Shown: one piece after another, positions 25,088 through 32,841 of the stretch
How positions within the stretch are numbered: position 1 is the stretch's first letter
How the letters are laid out: every line of letters begins with the position of its first letter
Translations under genes and position numbers: made by a program
Notes under the pieces: generated by a model
Told to the model about the DNA's origin: nothing
The model's database searches: none
The model's input: the letters and a program-made list of their open reading frames with translations, nothing else
Origin: Anaerolineae bacterium
GTDB taxonomy: Bacteria > Chloroflexota > Anaerolineae > Anaerolineales > Villigracilaceae
DNA length: 34,436 nucleotides
NCBI GenBank assembly: GCA_030123675.1
Contig: JASJYH010000018.1
Span: 1-34,436, forward strand
Direction of reading: 5' to 3'

Positions 25088-26146
25088 TTGAAAAAAATAC
25101 CCCTACGCTCTTCCGTCTTATTTTTCAGTCTCTTTCTGACTGCCTGCACGGCTGCTACACCGGTTTCGCCATCAATAGGCTCATTTCAACCTACCTCCCT
25201 GCAGGTAACTGAAATCTATACGCCGCAAACACAAGACGGCACACCTAACCCTTTTCCAACCAATGTTCGCATTGAAGACAACACGGAATACATTATTCCC
25301 GAAATGCTAGGTTTCGATGGCATTCCACCTATTTACACTCCGCGTTTTGTATCCGCACAAGAAGCTCCATTGATCGATGATGAATTGGTGATGGGTGTGG
25401 TTATTGACGGGGATGCTAGAGCCTATCCTGTGACAGTGATGCGCTTCCGGGAGATCGTCAACGATGAAATTGGCGGTTGGCCGGTGTTGGTAACCTGGTG
25501 ACCGATCTGCTACACCGGTCTCGTGCACGACCGGCGCATCGATGGAGTGACCCACACCTTTGGGAATGCGGGCTCATTGGTTAAGAACGCCATGACTTGG
25601 TTTGATCATGAAACAAGCTCGATCTGGTCGCAGCCTTGGGGGCGAGGGATCAGGGGTCCGTATAAAGGTGTACAGCTCAATTTGCTGCCTTCCCAGGTAA
25701 CTACTTGGGAACATTGGAAGGCTGCCCAACCGCACACATTGGTGATGGTCAACGATTTGGAGCGGTTAAGCTTAAGGCGTCAGGGCTTCCAACCCAACTT
25801 TGTAATCGGCGTGGTGTTGGGCGAGCAATCCAAGGCTTACTATTACCTGGATGTCGTGGAGTTGGGCGCTATCAACGATAGGTTGGCAGACTTCCCGGTG
25901 TTGGTTTGGGCTTCGGGTGAAATTTATCAGGCCTATTTCCGTCAAGTAGATGGGCAAACGCTCACTTTCTCCTTTGACGGCAAAGATCTTGTTGATGAAG
26001 AAACCGGCTCACATTGGGACCCAAGCCTGGGTCTGGCAAGAAGTGGACCGCTTGAGGGGCAGTCGCTCCAGCCTATTCCCAGCCTGAGTGCTTACGATTG
26101 GGCCTGGGTGGATTTTTACCCAGAGTCTGAAATATATAATCCTTAA
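25088..26146 (+). CDS. DUF3179 lipoprotein with in-frame TGA (candidate selenoprotein, Sec138)
   Basis: Read straight through one TGA (25499-25501), the frame from TTG 25088 to TAA 26146 encodes 352 aa. It has a lipoprotein signal (basic MKK, hydrophobic core, lipobox LTAC with Cys20). Then comes a DUF3179 domain: DDELVMGVVIDGDARAYP, the motif VLVTW-TGA-PICYTGLVHDRR, and GSLWSQ-like SSIWSQPWGRG. In this family the TGA position is normally the first Cys of CPxC. Both halves are in the same frame with no other change, and a hairpin follows 13 nt after the TGA. A Sec138-x-x-Cys141 redox pair is therefore the best reading. A point mutation (TGC/TGT to TGA) or sequencing error remains possible. 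No selenocysteine machinery gene is in the window. There is no clear ribosome binding site for the TTG start. Confidence 0.75.
25515..25534 (+). promoter_or_regulatory. SECIS-like hairpin after the in-frame TGA
   Basis: CCGGTC and GACCGG pair around the 8-nt loop TCGTGCAC. An alternative fold has a CCGG stem, a TC bulge, a TCG/CGA stem and a TGCA loop. It begins 13 nt after the TGA; the E. coli fdhF SECIS upper stem begins 11 nt after its UGA and also has a bulged U. The resemblance is structural, the loop sequence differs, and the site lies within coding sequence where GC-rich pairing can occur by chance. Confidence 0.5.
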
Positions 26147-26229
26147 ACAGGAAAAGTTTATATTTAAGTGGGGAATTGAGATGAAGAATACTCGCCTAAG
26201 TTGGTTATTGAAAACTTCTAGAAACGAAA

Positions 26230-27510
26230 TTAAGCCTCATTTAATCCAAAAGCATTTGCCAGAAGAACCCGGAATTGACTCCGGAGGACTTTATATGAGA
26301 AATGGCGCAAGGCAAGTGCATAATTAAAACTGCACAATTCTGCCTGATATTCGGAATCGTCCAGAATTCGAAGTGTATCTTGAACGGTCTTTTTCGTGAT
26401 GTAATCATCAAACTCGATCACCTTAAAACCCTTTGGTCGAATATCAGTGGCGTAAATAGCATAATTGTTTACCACAATCGGTTTTCTGTAATATAGAGCT
26501 TCTAGGAAAGCATTTCCAAAGCCTTCAATCAAGGAAGGATAGGTAACCAAATCAGCATGCGGATACGCATCTGAAAGGCTGTAAATTTTCTTTCCATCCT
26601 CAGTGGTCCCACGGTATTCTCCGAAGCGCTCTGAAGAAAAAATTGTCCGGACACCCATCCGCTCTGCAAAATCCGCTACCCTGGCTTCATATTCAAATCC
26701 ATCATCACCGGATGCATGCGAGATGACGAGCCGGGCTTTTCTTCCCAGCCGGCTGACCAACTCTATTGCATGTTCAATTCCCTTTCGCTGAACTACCCGG
26801 GTAGGCTGTAATATAAAGAGTTCATCTGGTTCAATTCCTAGGGCCTCGCGCAAATCGGAAGAATACTCATCTGTCTCAGGAGGTGGATTTTCAAAATCCA
26901 TCACATTTGGAACATTGATAGAGCTGACACCTACTCTGCGTGCCAATTGATGACTGGCCGAGGAGTTGATGACCACATGCTGAACAGACCGCAAACTTGG
27001 AGGGACGGCCATCGTAATATAGTCCCAAATTGAGTTGACCAGGAGCGGCTTTCGTTCCCAGGTGAAATCATGATGATGGGCTATCGTAGGTATGCCCGTT
27101 TCAGCGATGAGCTCAACAAGGGCCAATGAGAGCGGAATATTTAGTGGGAAGGATAAGAGATTTTGGGGAATTAATAAATCGAGCTTGAAATTTTCTATGA
27201 ACGAGTAAAGATGTTTTTTAAAAAACTCCCTCCTAGAATGAATCCACTTTGTTTCTGCTTGAGTCCGATTTGTTGAACCGAAAAACTTGTAGTAATATTC
27301 TCGAGTTTCTGGTTCAAGAAAATGGGCTTCTTCAACCACCATAGAACGATCGGACGGACGATCAGATAAGCCCGAAAAGTAGTAGCACCTGTGCCCCATC
27401 TCTTCTAAAATTTCCGCCCATTTTGTAGTCTCTAATGAAACCCCATCTGTACCTTGAAATCTGAAAGAAATAAACCCAATATTGATCGGTCTCTTTAATG
27501 TTTTGGTCAT
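26230..27510 (-). CDS. GT4-family glycosyltransferase (GTDGVS type)
   Basis: 426 aa. The N-terminal domain starts INIGFISFRFQGTDGVSLE, a first-strand loop shared with the larger glycosyltransferase at 28,800-30,563 (YGIDGVSIE). The C-terminal domain has LQPTRVVQRKGIEHAI, SHASGDDG, and an intact E-x7-E motif in EGFGNAFLEALYYRKP. Only the donor-binding half is firmly typical of GT4; the acceptor is unknown. ATG 27510 starts it. It is convergent with the DUF3179 gene and lies inside the 72-bp inverted-repeat-bounded block. A TATAAT is present on the minus strand at 27571-27566. Confidence 0.88.
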   Translation of the reverse strand: MTKTLKRPINIGFISFRFQGTDGVSLETTKWAEILEEMGHRCYYFSGLSDRPSDRSMVVEEAHFLEPETREYYYKFFGSTNRTQAETKWIHSRREFFKKHLYSFIENFKLDLLIPQNLLSFPLNIPLSLALVELIAETGIPTIAHHHDFTWERKPLLVNSIWDYITMAVPPSLRSVQHVVINSSASHQLARRVGVSSINVPNVMDFENPPPETDEYSSDLREALGIEPDELFILQPTRVVQRKGIEHAIELVSRLGRKARLVISHASGDDGFEYEARVADFAERMGVRTIFSSERFGEYRGTTEDGKKIYSLSDAYPHADLVTYPSLIEGFGNAFLEALYYRKPIVVNNYAIYATDIRPKGFKVIEFDDYITKKTVQDTLRILDDSEYQAELCSFNYALALRHFSYKVLRSQFRVLLANAFGLNEA

Positions 27511-27565
27511 GGTTGCCTCATGTTACTATGATTTCATTTCCCGTAGTATCATCGGGCACGCCAAG

Positions 27566-27571
27566 ATTATA
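27566..27571 (-). promoter_or_regulatory. -10 box candidate for the GT4 gene starting at 27510
   Basis: The minus strand reads TATAAT about 55 nt before the ATG at 27510, in the 153-bp gap between two GT4 genes. There is no recognisable -35. Confidence 0.3.
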
Positions 27572-27663
27572 CTGCTTCTTGCATAAATTTGTGTATTGTG
27601 AGTGATCAAAACGCGAGTAAATTATCGCTATTTAGTTCAGATTTTAACGCAGCACACAGTAAT

Positions 27664-28791
27664 TCAATCTGAAGTTATTAGCTCTTGGAAATGGGCTATG
27701 AACCTTTCAAATTGGTTTGATTTGTCGAATTGATCCACGATCAAATTTCGTGCATTACTCTTCATTTCTTGATAATTATTCTGGTCAACCCAAGCTTTTT
27801 CTATTGCATTTGCCAGGGATACCTCATCTCCTGGAACAACCATATAGCCTGTTTTCCCTTCTATAACGATCTCAGGAACACCTCCAATATTGGATGAAAC
27901 CGCGGGCACTCCCATCGCCATGGATTCTAATAGCACGTTCGGCAGACCTTCTTTATACAGGCTGGGAAGCACGGTTAAGTCGAGACGCTCAAAAACAACG
28001 TTTGGTTCGTCAGTAAAAGGAAAAAAGGAGACCTTCCGATCTAATCCCAAGTCCTTTACCGTTTCCTTTAGCATCTTTTCATCTGGGCCATCGCCGACCA
28101 ATACCAAGTGCGCATTTGGCAGGCTGTCAGCAACCAGCTTTTGTAGGGCTTTAAACAAAATCGGATGCCCTTTGCGCTGCTCAAAGGACCCGATGCTCCC
28201 AAGTATTGGCGATGCATCCTTTGGAAGGGGATATCGTTTTTTGGCCACTTCCCTGGTTTTTGGTGAGTGCTGAAACCTTTCTGTATCTGTCCCTTGATAG
28301 ACCAAATTTACTTTTTCAGCTGGGATATCGTACGTTTCGATCAAGTATCGGCGGGTGAAATCTGTGATCGCAATAACCGAGCAGTTAATAGTCTCGTCGG
28401 GCAGATAGAATTCTCGAAGATACTCGGGTACGATGGTTCCGGTTTTGGGGATCAAATGTGTATCTAATTCGGCGGCTTTTATACAATGAGCAGCAAACAC
28501 CGAACAATGGAATCCCTGCCTCGGAGGGTGTACCGTACAAATAGCCACATCACATAGGCTGAGTGCGTTTGTCCAGATTTCCTGATTGTTCAAGCCTTCA
28601 CGAATGACCTCATCAAAATCATAAGTTGTAATGAACGCGCCTGATTTACGACATTGTTCAACGATCCAGCTACCTTGAGGGGCTAGTAAGGATACCTCCT
28701 GATTTTTCTTAATAAAGGCTTGTACTGCTTCAGCAACCCATATTTGCGTGCCGCCGTGCAAATGAGTATCCTCGATAAACCCAATATGCAT
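27664..28791 (-). CDS. GT4-family glycosyltransferase
   Basis: 375 aa. The N-terminal motif HLHGGTQIWVAEAVQAF (residues ~10-26) is the usual GGxxxxxxxLA-type acceptor loop. The C-terminal domain has VYQGTDTERF, SIGSFEQRKGHPIL, LVGDGPDEKML and the intact E-x7-E in EGLPNVLLESMAMGVP. ATG 28791 has a strong AGGAGG ribosome binding site whose first bases overlap the stop of the upstream gene (8-bp gap), so it is translated in tandem with the 587-aa glycosyltransferase. The donor is not predictable. Confidence 0.9.
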   Translation of the reverse strand: MHIGFIEDTHLHGGTQIWVAEAVQAFIKKNQEVSLLAPQGSWIVEQCRKSGAFITTYDFDEVIREGLNNQEIWTNALSLCDVAICTVHPPRQGFHCSVFAAHCIKAAELDTHLIPKTGTIVPEYLREFYLPDETINCSVIAITDFTRRYLIETYDIPAEKVNLVYQGTDTERFQHSPKTREVAKKRYPLPKDASPILGSIGSFEQRKGHPILFKALQKLVADSLPNAHLVLVGDGPDEKMLKETVKDLGLDRKVSFFPFTDEPNVVFERLDLTVLPSLYKEGLPNVLLESMAMGVPAVSSNIGGVPEIVIEGKTGYMVVPGDEVSLANAIEKAWVDQNNYQEMKSNARNLIVDQFDKSNQFERFIAHFQELITSD

Positions 28792-28799
28792 ATATCCTC

Positions 28800-30563
28800 C
28801 TAATTCAAATTGTAAAGTTGATTGAGTATCCGCTCAAATTTATTTTTAAAGGCCTTTGTGCTATACCGGGCACGTACAGCTTCTTTATTATGCAAACTAA
28901 CATTCTGTTTGACTTCCGGATTAAATAGCAAATCAGCCACGGCAGACAAAAAAGATGGATAAAATTTACCTTCAGGAAATAATGTATAACGGATCTGTAA
29001 CTCTTCGGGAAGTCCCTCCCCAATCACATCACTAAAGACTTCTTTGGGACTGTAATGACTACATATAATAGGTATTCCAATTGCACTTGCTTCGATAATT
29101 GGAAGTCCGCGACCTTCGGTTTCGCTCGGAAACATAACCACATCTGCCATTCGGTAAATTTCTTCAATGGATATTGGATTAAATTTGTTTTTTTCGAATG
29201 AGGGATGAGTCTCGTATCCCACTGAAAATGCCAAGAATATCCGATCAGCCATCATTCCTGGCAATGTTTTAAGGATTTCCCCAAAGGCAAATAAAACTTT
29301 TTCTAAATCAGCTTGATGCTCTTTTGGAGTTGGGCCGGTGATGTGCAATATCAGCTGACGATTTAGGTTAATTTCGAATTCACCTTTCAATGAACTGTTA
29401 CGAAATAGTGCATGGATCAATTCAAGATCTCTATCAATCCTTTTTCGACTGACAACACGAGTAGGTTGGAGCAGAATGATTAAATCGTCAGACATGGGAT
29501 CAATACTTAGCCTAGGACGAGCACCCAATATAACCGGGCGCTGGTGTTTCATCCACTCTTCAATTTTAGGAATATGATCAGCAATTGGAATCGGGCGCAT
29601 AATTGGTTTCCCATTCGATAAGATATGGCCCATCCTTAACCTGATATCGAGCATATCCGATCTGCTGTATGGCTCGAATAGGGAATCGTTAATGCAGGTT
29701 GAAATTTCAAACACTTTCTCTTTTGGAAAATTAAAATTATTGATCAATTTCCTCGATTGTCTTGCATTAATATTGACTTGTATCCACCTATTTCCATCCC
29801 AGGGAAATATCATTTCAAGGAGTTTGAAAAAGGATTTATTGTCCATATTGCGAAAAAAATGGTCGCGACTACCGGGTTCTTCCCCAGCTTTTCTTTCTGA
29901 TGGGGGCTTGCCATCTTCCCAAAAAAAGTCGTGGTTTGAATTCAAAACATAGATCCCAAATATTTCGGTCACGAGCACCAAGCCCAGTGATAATGCAAAA
30001 TTACCCGGATTAGAGGCCACGTTTACGGGAATGACCAAAGAAATTTGATGCGTAATAAAATAATCCCCTAATCTTTTCGCGATAGAAACCGCCTGTTTAT
30101 ATACCTCTTTGGCCAGAAGGTTTGATTCAGCACTATAAGGTCTCATCTCCCTTTTGAATAATGCCTCGTACCATTTTCCACCCTCCCATTTGTCCCAACC
30201 GTCTATCCCATCTAATTGAAGCTGGATCCACTCGGCACTTAGAATCGATTTCGCTTGCGAATAGAAAGTTCCACCAATTAGATGAATCGAAGAATTTTTG
30301 GAAGGAGAAAAGAGATTATTTAGAATTTGGGCATATTTTGATATTTCAATAGAAACCCCGTCAATGCCATAATTGAAGGTAATAAATGCTGTTCCTTTGG
30401 CAAAGAGTTTTAGTGGACCTTCATTTGGAGGGCCTATCGATGGTTTCGTCTTGTTCTTAATTTGATTGAGCAGCGAAATAATGTCATCCCACTCGACAGG
30501 ATCACAATTATCCAGTGTTTTTGTTAATTGAGGGGCGAGTTCATTCAGATTAGATACAACCAT
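28800..30563 (-). CDS. Large GT4-like glycosyltransferase (YGIDGVS type)
   Basis: 587 aa, about 200 aa longer than usual GT4 enzymes. The extra length lies in the first ~55 residues and in a long insertion in the acceptor domain (about 90-330). The N-terminal strand TAFITFNYGIDGVSIEISKYAQIL is related to that of the gene at 26,230-27,510, as is LLQPTRVVSRKRIDRDLELI. The E-x7-E motif is EGRGLPIIEASAIGIP. Together these suggest two divergent paralogues working on related substrates. ATG 30563 is the start, about 140 bp inside the right copy of the 72-bp repeat. Codon use is AT-richer than in the dnaE region, by eye. The substrate is unknown. Confidence 0.82.
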   Translation of the reverse strand: MVVSNLNELAPQLTKTLDNCDPVEWDDIISLLNQIKNKTKPSIGPPNEGPLKLFAKGTAFITFNYGIDGVSIEISKYAQILNNLFSPSKNSSIHLIGGTFYSQAKSILSAEWIQLQLDGIDGWDKWEGGKWYEALFKREMRPYSAESNLLAKEVYKQAVSIAKRLGDYFITHQISLVIPVNVASNPGNFALSLGLVLVTEIFGIYVLNSNHDFFWEDGKPPSERKAGEEPGSRDHFFRNMDNKSFFKLLEMIFPWDGNRWIQVNINARQSRKLINNFNFPKEKVFEISTCINDSLFEPYSRSDMLDIRLRMGHILSNGKPIMRPIPIADHIPKIEEWMKHQRPVILGARPRLSIDPMSDDLIILLQPTRVVSRKRIDRDLELIHALFRNSSLKGEFEINLNRQLILHITGPTPKEHQADLEKVLFAFGEILKTLPGMMADRIFLAFSVGYETHPSFEKNKFNPISIEEIYRMADVVMFPSETEGRGLPIIEASAIGIPIICSHYSPKEVFSDVIGEGLPEELQIRYTLFPEGKFYPSFLSAVADLLFNPEVKQNVSLHNKEAVRARYSTKAFKNKFERILNQLYNLN

Positions 30564-30702
30564 TGATTTGTAGTATGAGATATTTACCGATAAGTGTGAC
30601 TACACAAATATATCATAGCGCCAGGAACTATATCCCTCTAAATGCAGCCTTCTCTTTGTGCCTCTGCCGAAATCGAACTTATGGACAAAGAGTCCGTCTC
30701 AC

Positions 30703-30774
30703 ACTAGTGCCCGTCCAAGTTGATTTTGATTGGTGAAGTATCCTTTTACATAGGGCAATCTTACCCATCATTAT
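30703..30774 (-). repeat. 72-bp inverted repeat, right copy
   Basis: The reverse complement of this stretch matches 24438-24509 at 66 of 72 positions, ending in ACTAGT on the inner side. Together the copies bracket 6.2 kb that includes the thioredoxin, the DUF3179 protein and three glycosyltransferases. No open frame typical of a transposase is next to it. Confidence 0.85.
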
Positions 30775-31096
30775 CATATTGTGAGGGTTCTAGCACTGAA
30801 TTTGTAAAAATAGGTATTATGATGCTTAATGCTGACAATAATTCATACCTAAAATACGAATTTATTAGCAATACCATAATCAACATGCCAATCCCAAAGA
30901 ACCAGCCTGCTAACCAAAAAACATCTTCACAACGATTAATGAGAGGCTGAAGCCTGTTTTCCCGGTATTTTGAGATCAACGGAAACGATCTGTTCAATCT
31001 ATCGAGATGATTTCGATACCGCCATAGCCAGGCAGGGCTGCCCCACGGCACGGTTAGGATTGTGATCAAAAGGATGTTCAGCTGGCTTGAGATTGC
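30761..31096 (-). pseudogene. Possible remnant of a membrane protein running into the 72-bp repeat
   Basis: The 554-bp gap 30,564-31,117 holds the 72-bp repeat and this frame. It has no ATG; TTG 31069 or GTG 31051 could start it, and the frame is closed upstream by TAG at 31099-31097. It encodes about 110 residues with two hydrophobic stretches (LNILLITILTV and WLAGWFFGIGMLIMVLLI) around a basic segment. The last ~5 codons lie in the repeat. It may be a fragment of a larger membrane protein or a chance frame. There is no ribosome binding site. Confidence 0.25.
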
Positions 31097-31117
31097 CTAA
31101 AATTTAGAAGGTTTAGC

Positions 31118-31498
31118 CTAAAAGAGGGACGGTTGTTTCGAAGTATGAGCTGTGTTACCCCAGCCGTATTTTATTAAATCAATTTGACCTTTTCCATTAA
31201 AAACCACTCCCTCTTCCAGCAATAATTCAGTTTGTTTGGACGCTCCTGGGCGTTGGCTAATCTCACCTTTGGCGTTGATTACTCGTTGCCAGGGTACGTC
31301 CTCGGGACAATTTGCCATGGCAGCTCCCACCCAGCGTGGCCCAAAGGCGCGGTATGACTCGATTTCCACACCTTTGGGGGGTGGCAGCATCTTAGCGATC
31401 CCTCCGTAAGTAGCAACTTTTCCTTTTGGGATCTGGCGCACCAAGCTCCAGACCTGATTGTAATAAGCTTCTTGATTTGGTGGGGATGTAAATTGCAT
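31118..31498 (-). CDS. Alkyltransferase-like protein (MGMT-like, no alkyl-accepting Cys)
   Basis: 126 aa with the DNA-binding part of O6-methylguanine-DNA methyltransferase (VWSLVRQIPKGKVATYGGIAKML, residues ~17-39). In the active-site motif, PCHRV is replaced by PWQRV (VPWQRVINAKGEIS). Trp in place of Cys is the mark of alkyltransferase-like proteins, which bind O6-alkylguanine without repairing it and pass the lesion to nucleotide-excision repair. Start ATG 31498. It is downstream of the small Cys-containing protein and surE on the same strand. Confidence 0.9.
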   Translation of the reverse strand: MQFTSPPNQEAYYNQVWSLVRQIPKGKVATYGGIAKMLPPPKGVEIESYRAFGPRWVGAAMANCPEDVPWQRVINAKGEISQRPGASKQTELLLEEGVVFNGKGQIDLIKYGWGNTAHTSKQPSLF

Positions 31499-31574
31499 GC
31501 TTTTCTTTCAGGCTATGAAAGGTTGACTGAGAACCGTTGTATGGTTATCGCGGTCTGCATCCTCGGTTTATAGT

Positions 31575-31847
31575 CTATTCTTCCACAAACTTTCCGCCAA
31601 TGATTTCCTTATTTTGAAGACGCCGCGCTGTACTGAAATTCAATATTACTTCTACCTGTTGGAAGCAATGCCCACTACCCATTAACACTTTGCGAACATG
31701 GTATCCGCCTGCATCGTCTATGCTGAGGTCGTGATATAAATTGACACGCCCTTCAATAGTCTCGTTACAACGTTCACATTGCACACTAAAAGTGTAAATG
31801 TTCGATTGAGAAGCAGAAAGCCCAAATAATTTCTTTAGAAAACTCAT
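31575..31847 (-). CDS. Small conserved protein with CxxC, function unknown
   Basis: 90 aa from ATG 31847, with a good ribosome binding site (AAGGAG). CERCNE (~29-34) holds a CxxC, and a single further Cys follows in GSGHCFQQVEV (~60). The Cys and nearby His (YHVRK, GHC) could form a metal site, although a fourth ligand is not obvious. I do not recognise a named family. It lies between the alkyltransferase-like gene and surE. Confidence 0.7.
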   Translation of the reverse strand: MSFLKKLFGLSASQSNIYTFSVQCERCNETIEGRVNLYHDLSIDDAGGYHVRKVLMGSGHCFQQVEVILNFSTARRLQNKEIIGGKFVEE

Positions 31848-31980
31848 ATTAATCTCCTTGGGATGTAAATAATCTGTTCATCGATACTGATCGGTTTATT
31901 TAATGATCAACCGAAATCTTTCACAAATCAGTGTTCATCTGCGTCCTGGTTTTTAAACTGTCACATGGCTAGGTTTATTG

Positions 31981-32745
31981 TTACCAATTCCATTTTTGTA
32001 ATGTAGCCATTGCCTCGCGCGCAGTCAAATCTAATTGAAGTGGCGTGATTGAAACATATCCTGCTTGCAGTGCCCCATAATCGGTACCGTCTTCAATAAT
32101 ACCAGTTGGCTGCTCGCCACCGATCCAGTAATACGGTTGCCCTCGGGGATCCACACGTTCTACCAATTCGTCAAGATAAACGCGCTGACCTTGACGCGTT
32201 ATTTGAAAGCCTTTGAATTCTGTTTCTTTCAAATAAGGCACATTAACATTTAATAGCACTCCTTTTGGTAGTCTATTCTCTATGACATTTTTTGCTACCT
32301 TTTGAGCAACATGGCCAGCTGGCCCATAATCTGGAGCGCCACTTGACGGATTATCCTGGGAGGCTAGGGAAAACGCCAGCCCGGGCACGTTGGCAATGAC
32401 CGCTTCCATTGCTGCCGTGACAGTTCCAGAGTAGGTCATATCTTGGCCAATATTAGAGTAGGGATTAATTCCGGATACAATCAGATCGACATCTTTAACC
32501 AATCCGAGCAAAGCCAATGCCACACAATCGGAGGGCGCTCCATCGCTCATCAGGGCGGGTGTGCCATCCGAAAGTTGCGTTTTGTTGACGCGTAAGGGCC
32601 GATCTAGCGTCTTAACATGGCCTGCTCCAGACCAGTTCTTATCGGGGGCGAAAACAGTTACTTTTCCAAGCGGCTTCATCGCCTGAGCAAGTGCAAGCAA
32701 CCCAGGGGCTTGAACACCGTCATCATTGGTAACAAGTATGTGCAT
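31981..32745 (-). CDS. surE: 5'/3'-nucleotidase SurE
   Basis: 254 aa. It dephosphorylates nucleoside 5'- and 3'-monophosphates and short polyphosphates in the cytosol. The metal- and phosphate-binding motifs are ILVTNDDGVQAPGL (residues 3-16), the Ser-containing APDKNWSGAG, and SGINPYSNIGQDMTYSGTVTAAMEA (~91-115). ATG 32745 has AAAGGA upstream. Length is usual for the family. The 96-bp gap to the isomerase gene suggests a shared transcript. Confidence 0.95.
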   Translation of the reverse strand: MHILVTNDDGVQAPGLLALAQAMKPLGKVTVFAPDKNWSGAGHVKTLDRPLRVNKTQLSDGTPALMSDGAPSDCVALALLGLVKDVDLIVSGINPYSNIGQDMTYSGTVTAAMEAVIANVPGLAFSLASQDNPSSGAPDYGPAGHVAQKVAKNVIENRLPKGVLLNVNVPYLKETEFKGFQITRQGQRVYLDELVERVDPRGQPYYWIGGEQPTGIIEDGTDYGALQAGYVSITPLQLDLTAREAMATLQKWNW

Positions 32746-32841
32746 ATGATTCCTTTACGTTTTTAATTTTTGACAATAGCACTTAATTTATGCCCCCTTA
32801 ATCCATACCCTAAAGGCAGAATTCAGATCCGTATTCAACAC

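Noticed and set aside
25523-26146. The second half of the DUF3179 region as a separate gene starting at GTG 25523
   Set aside because: It is in the same frame as the first half, lacks a ribosome binding site, begins in the middle of the conserved domain, and the only interruption is one TGA at the CxxC position.
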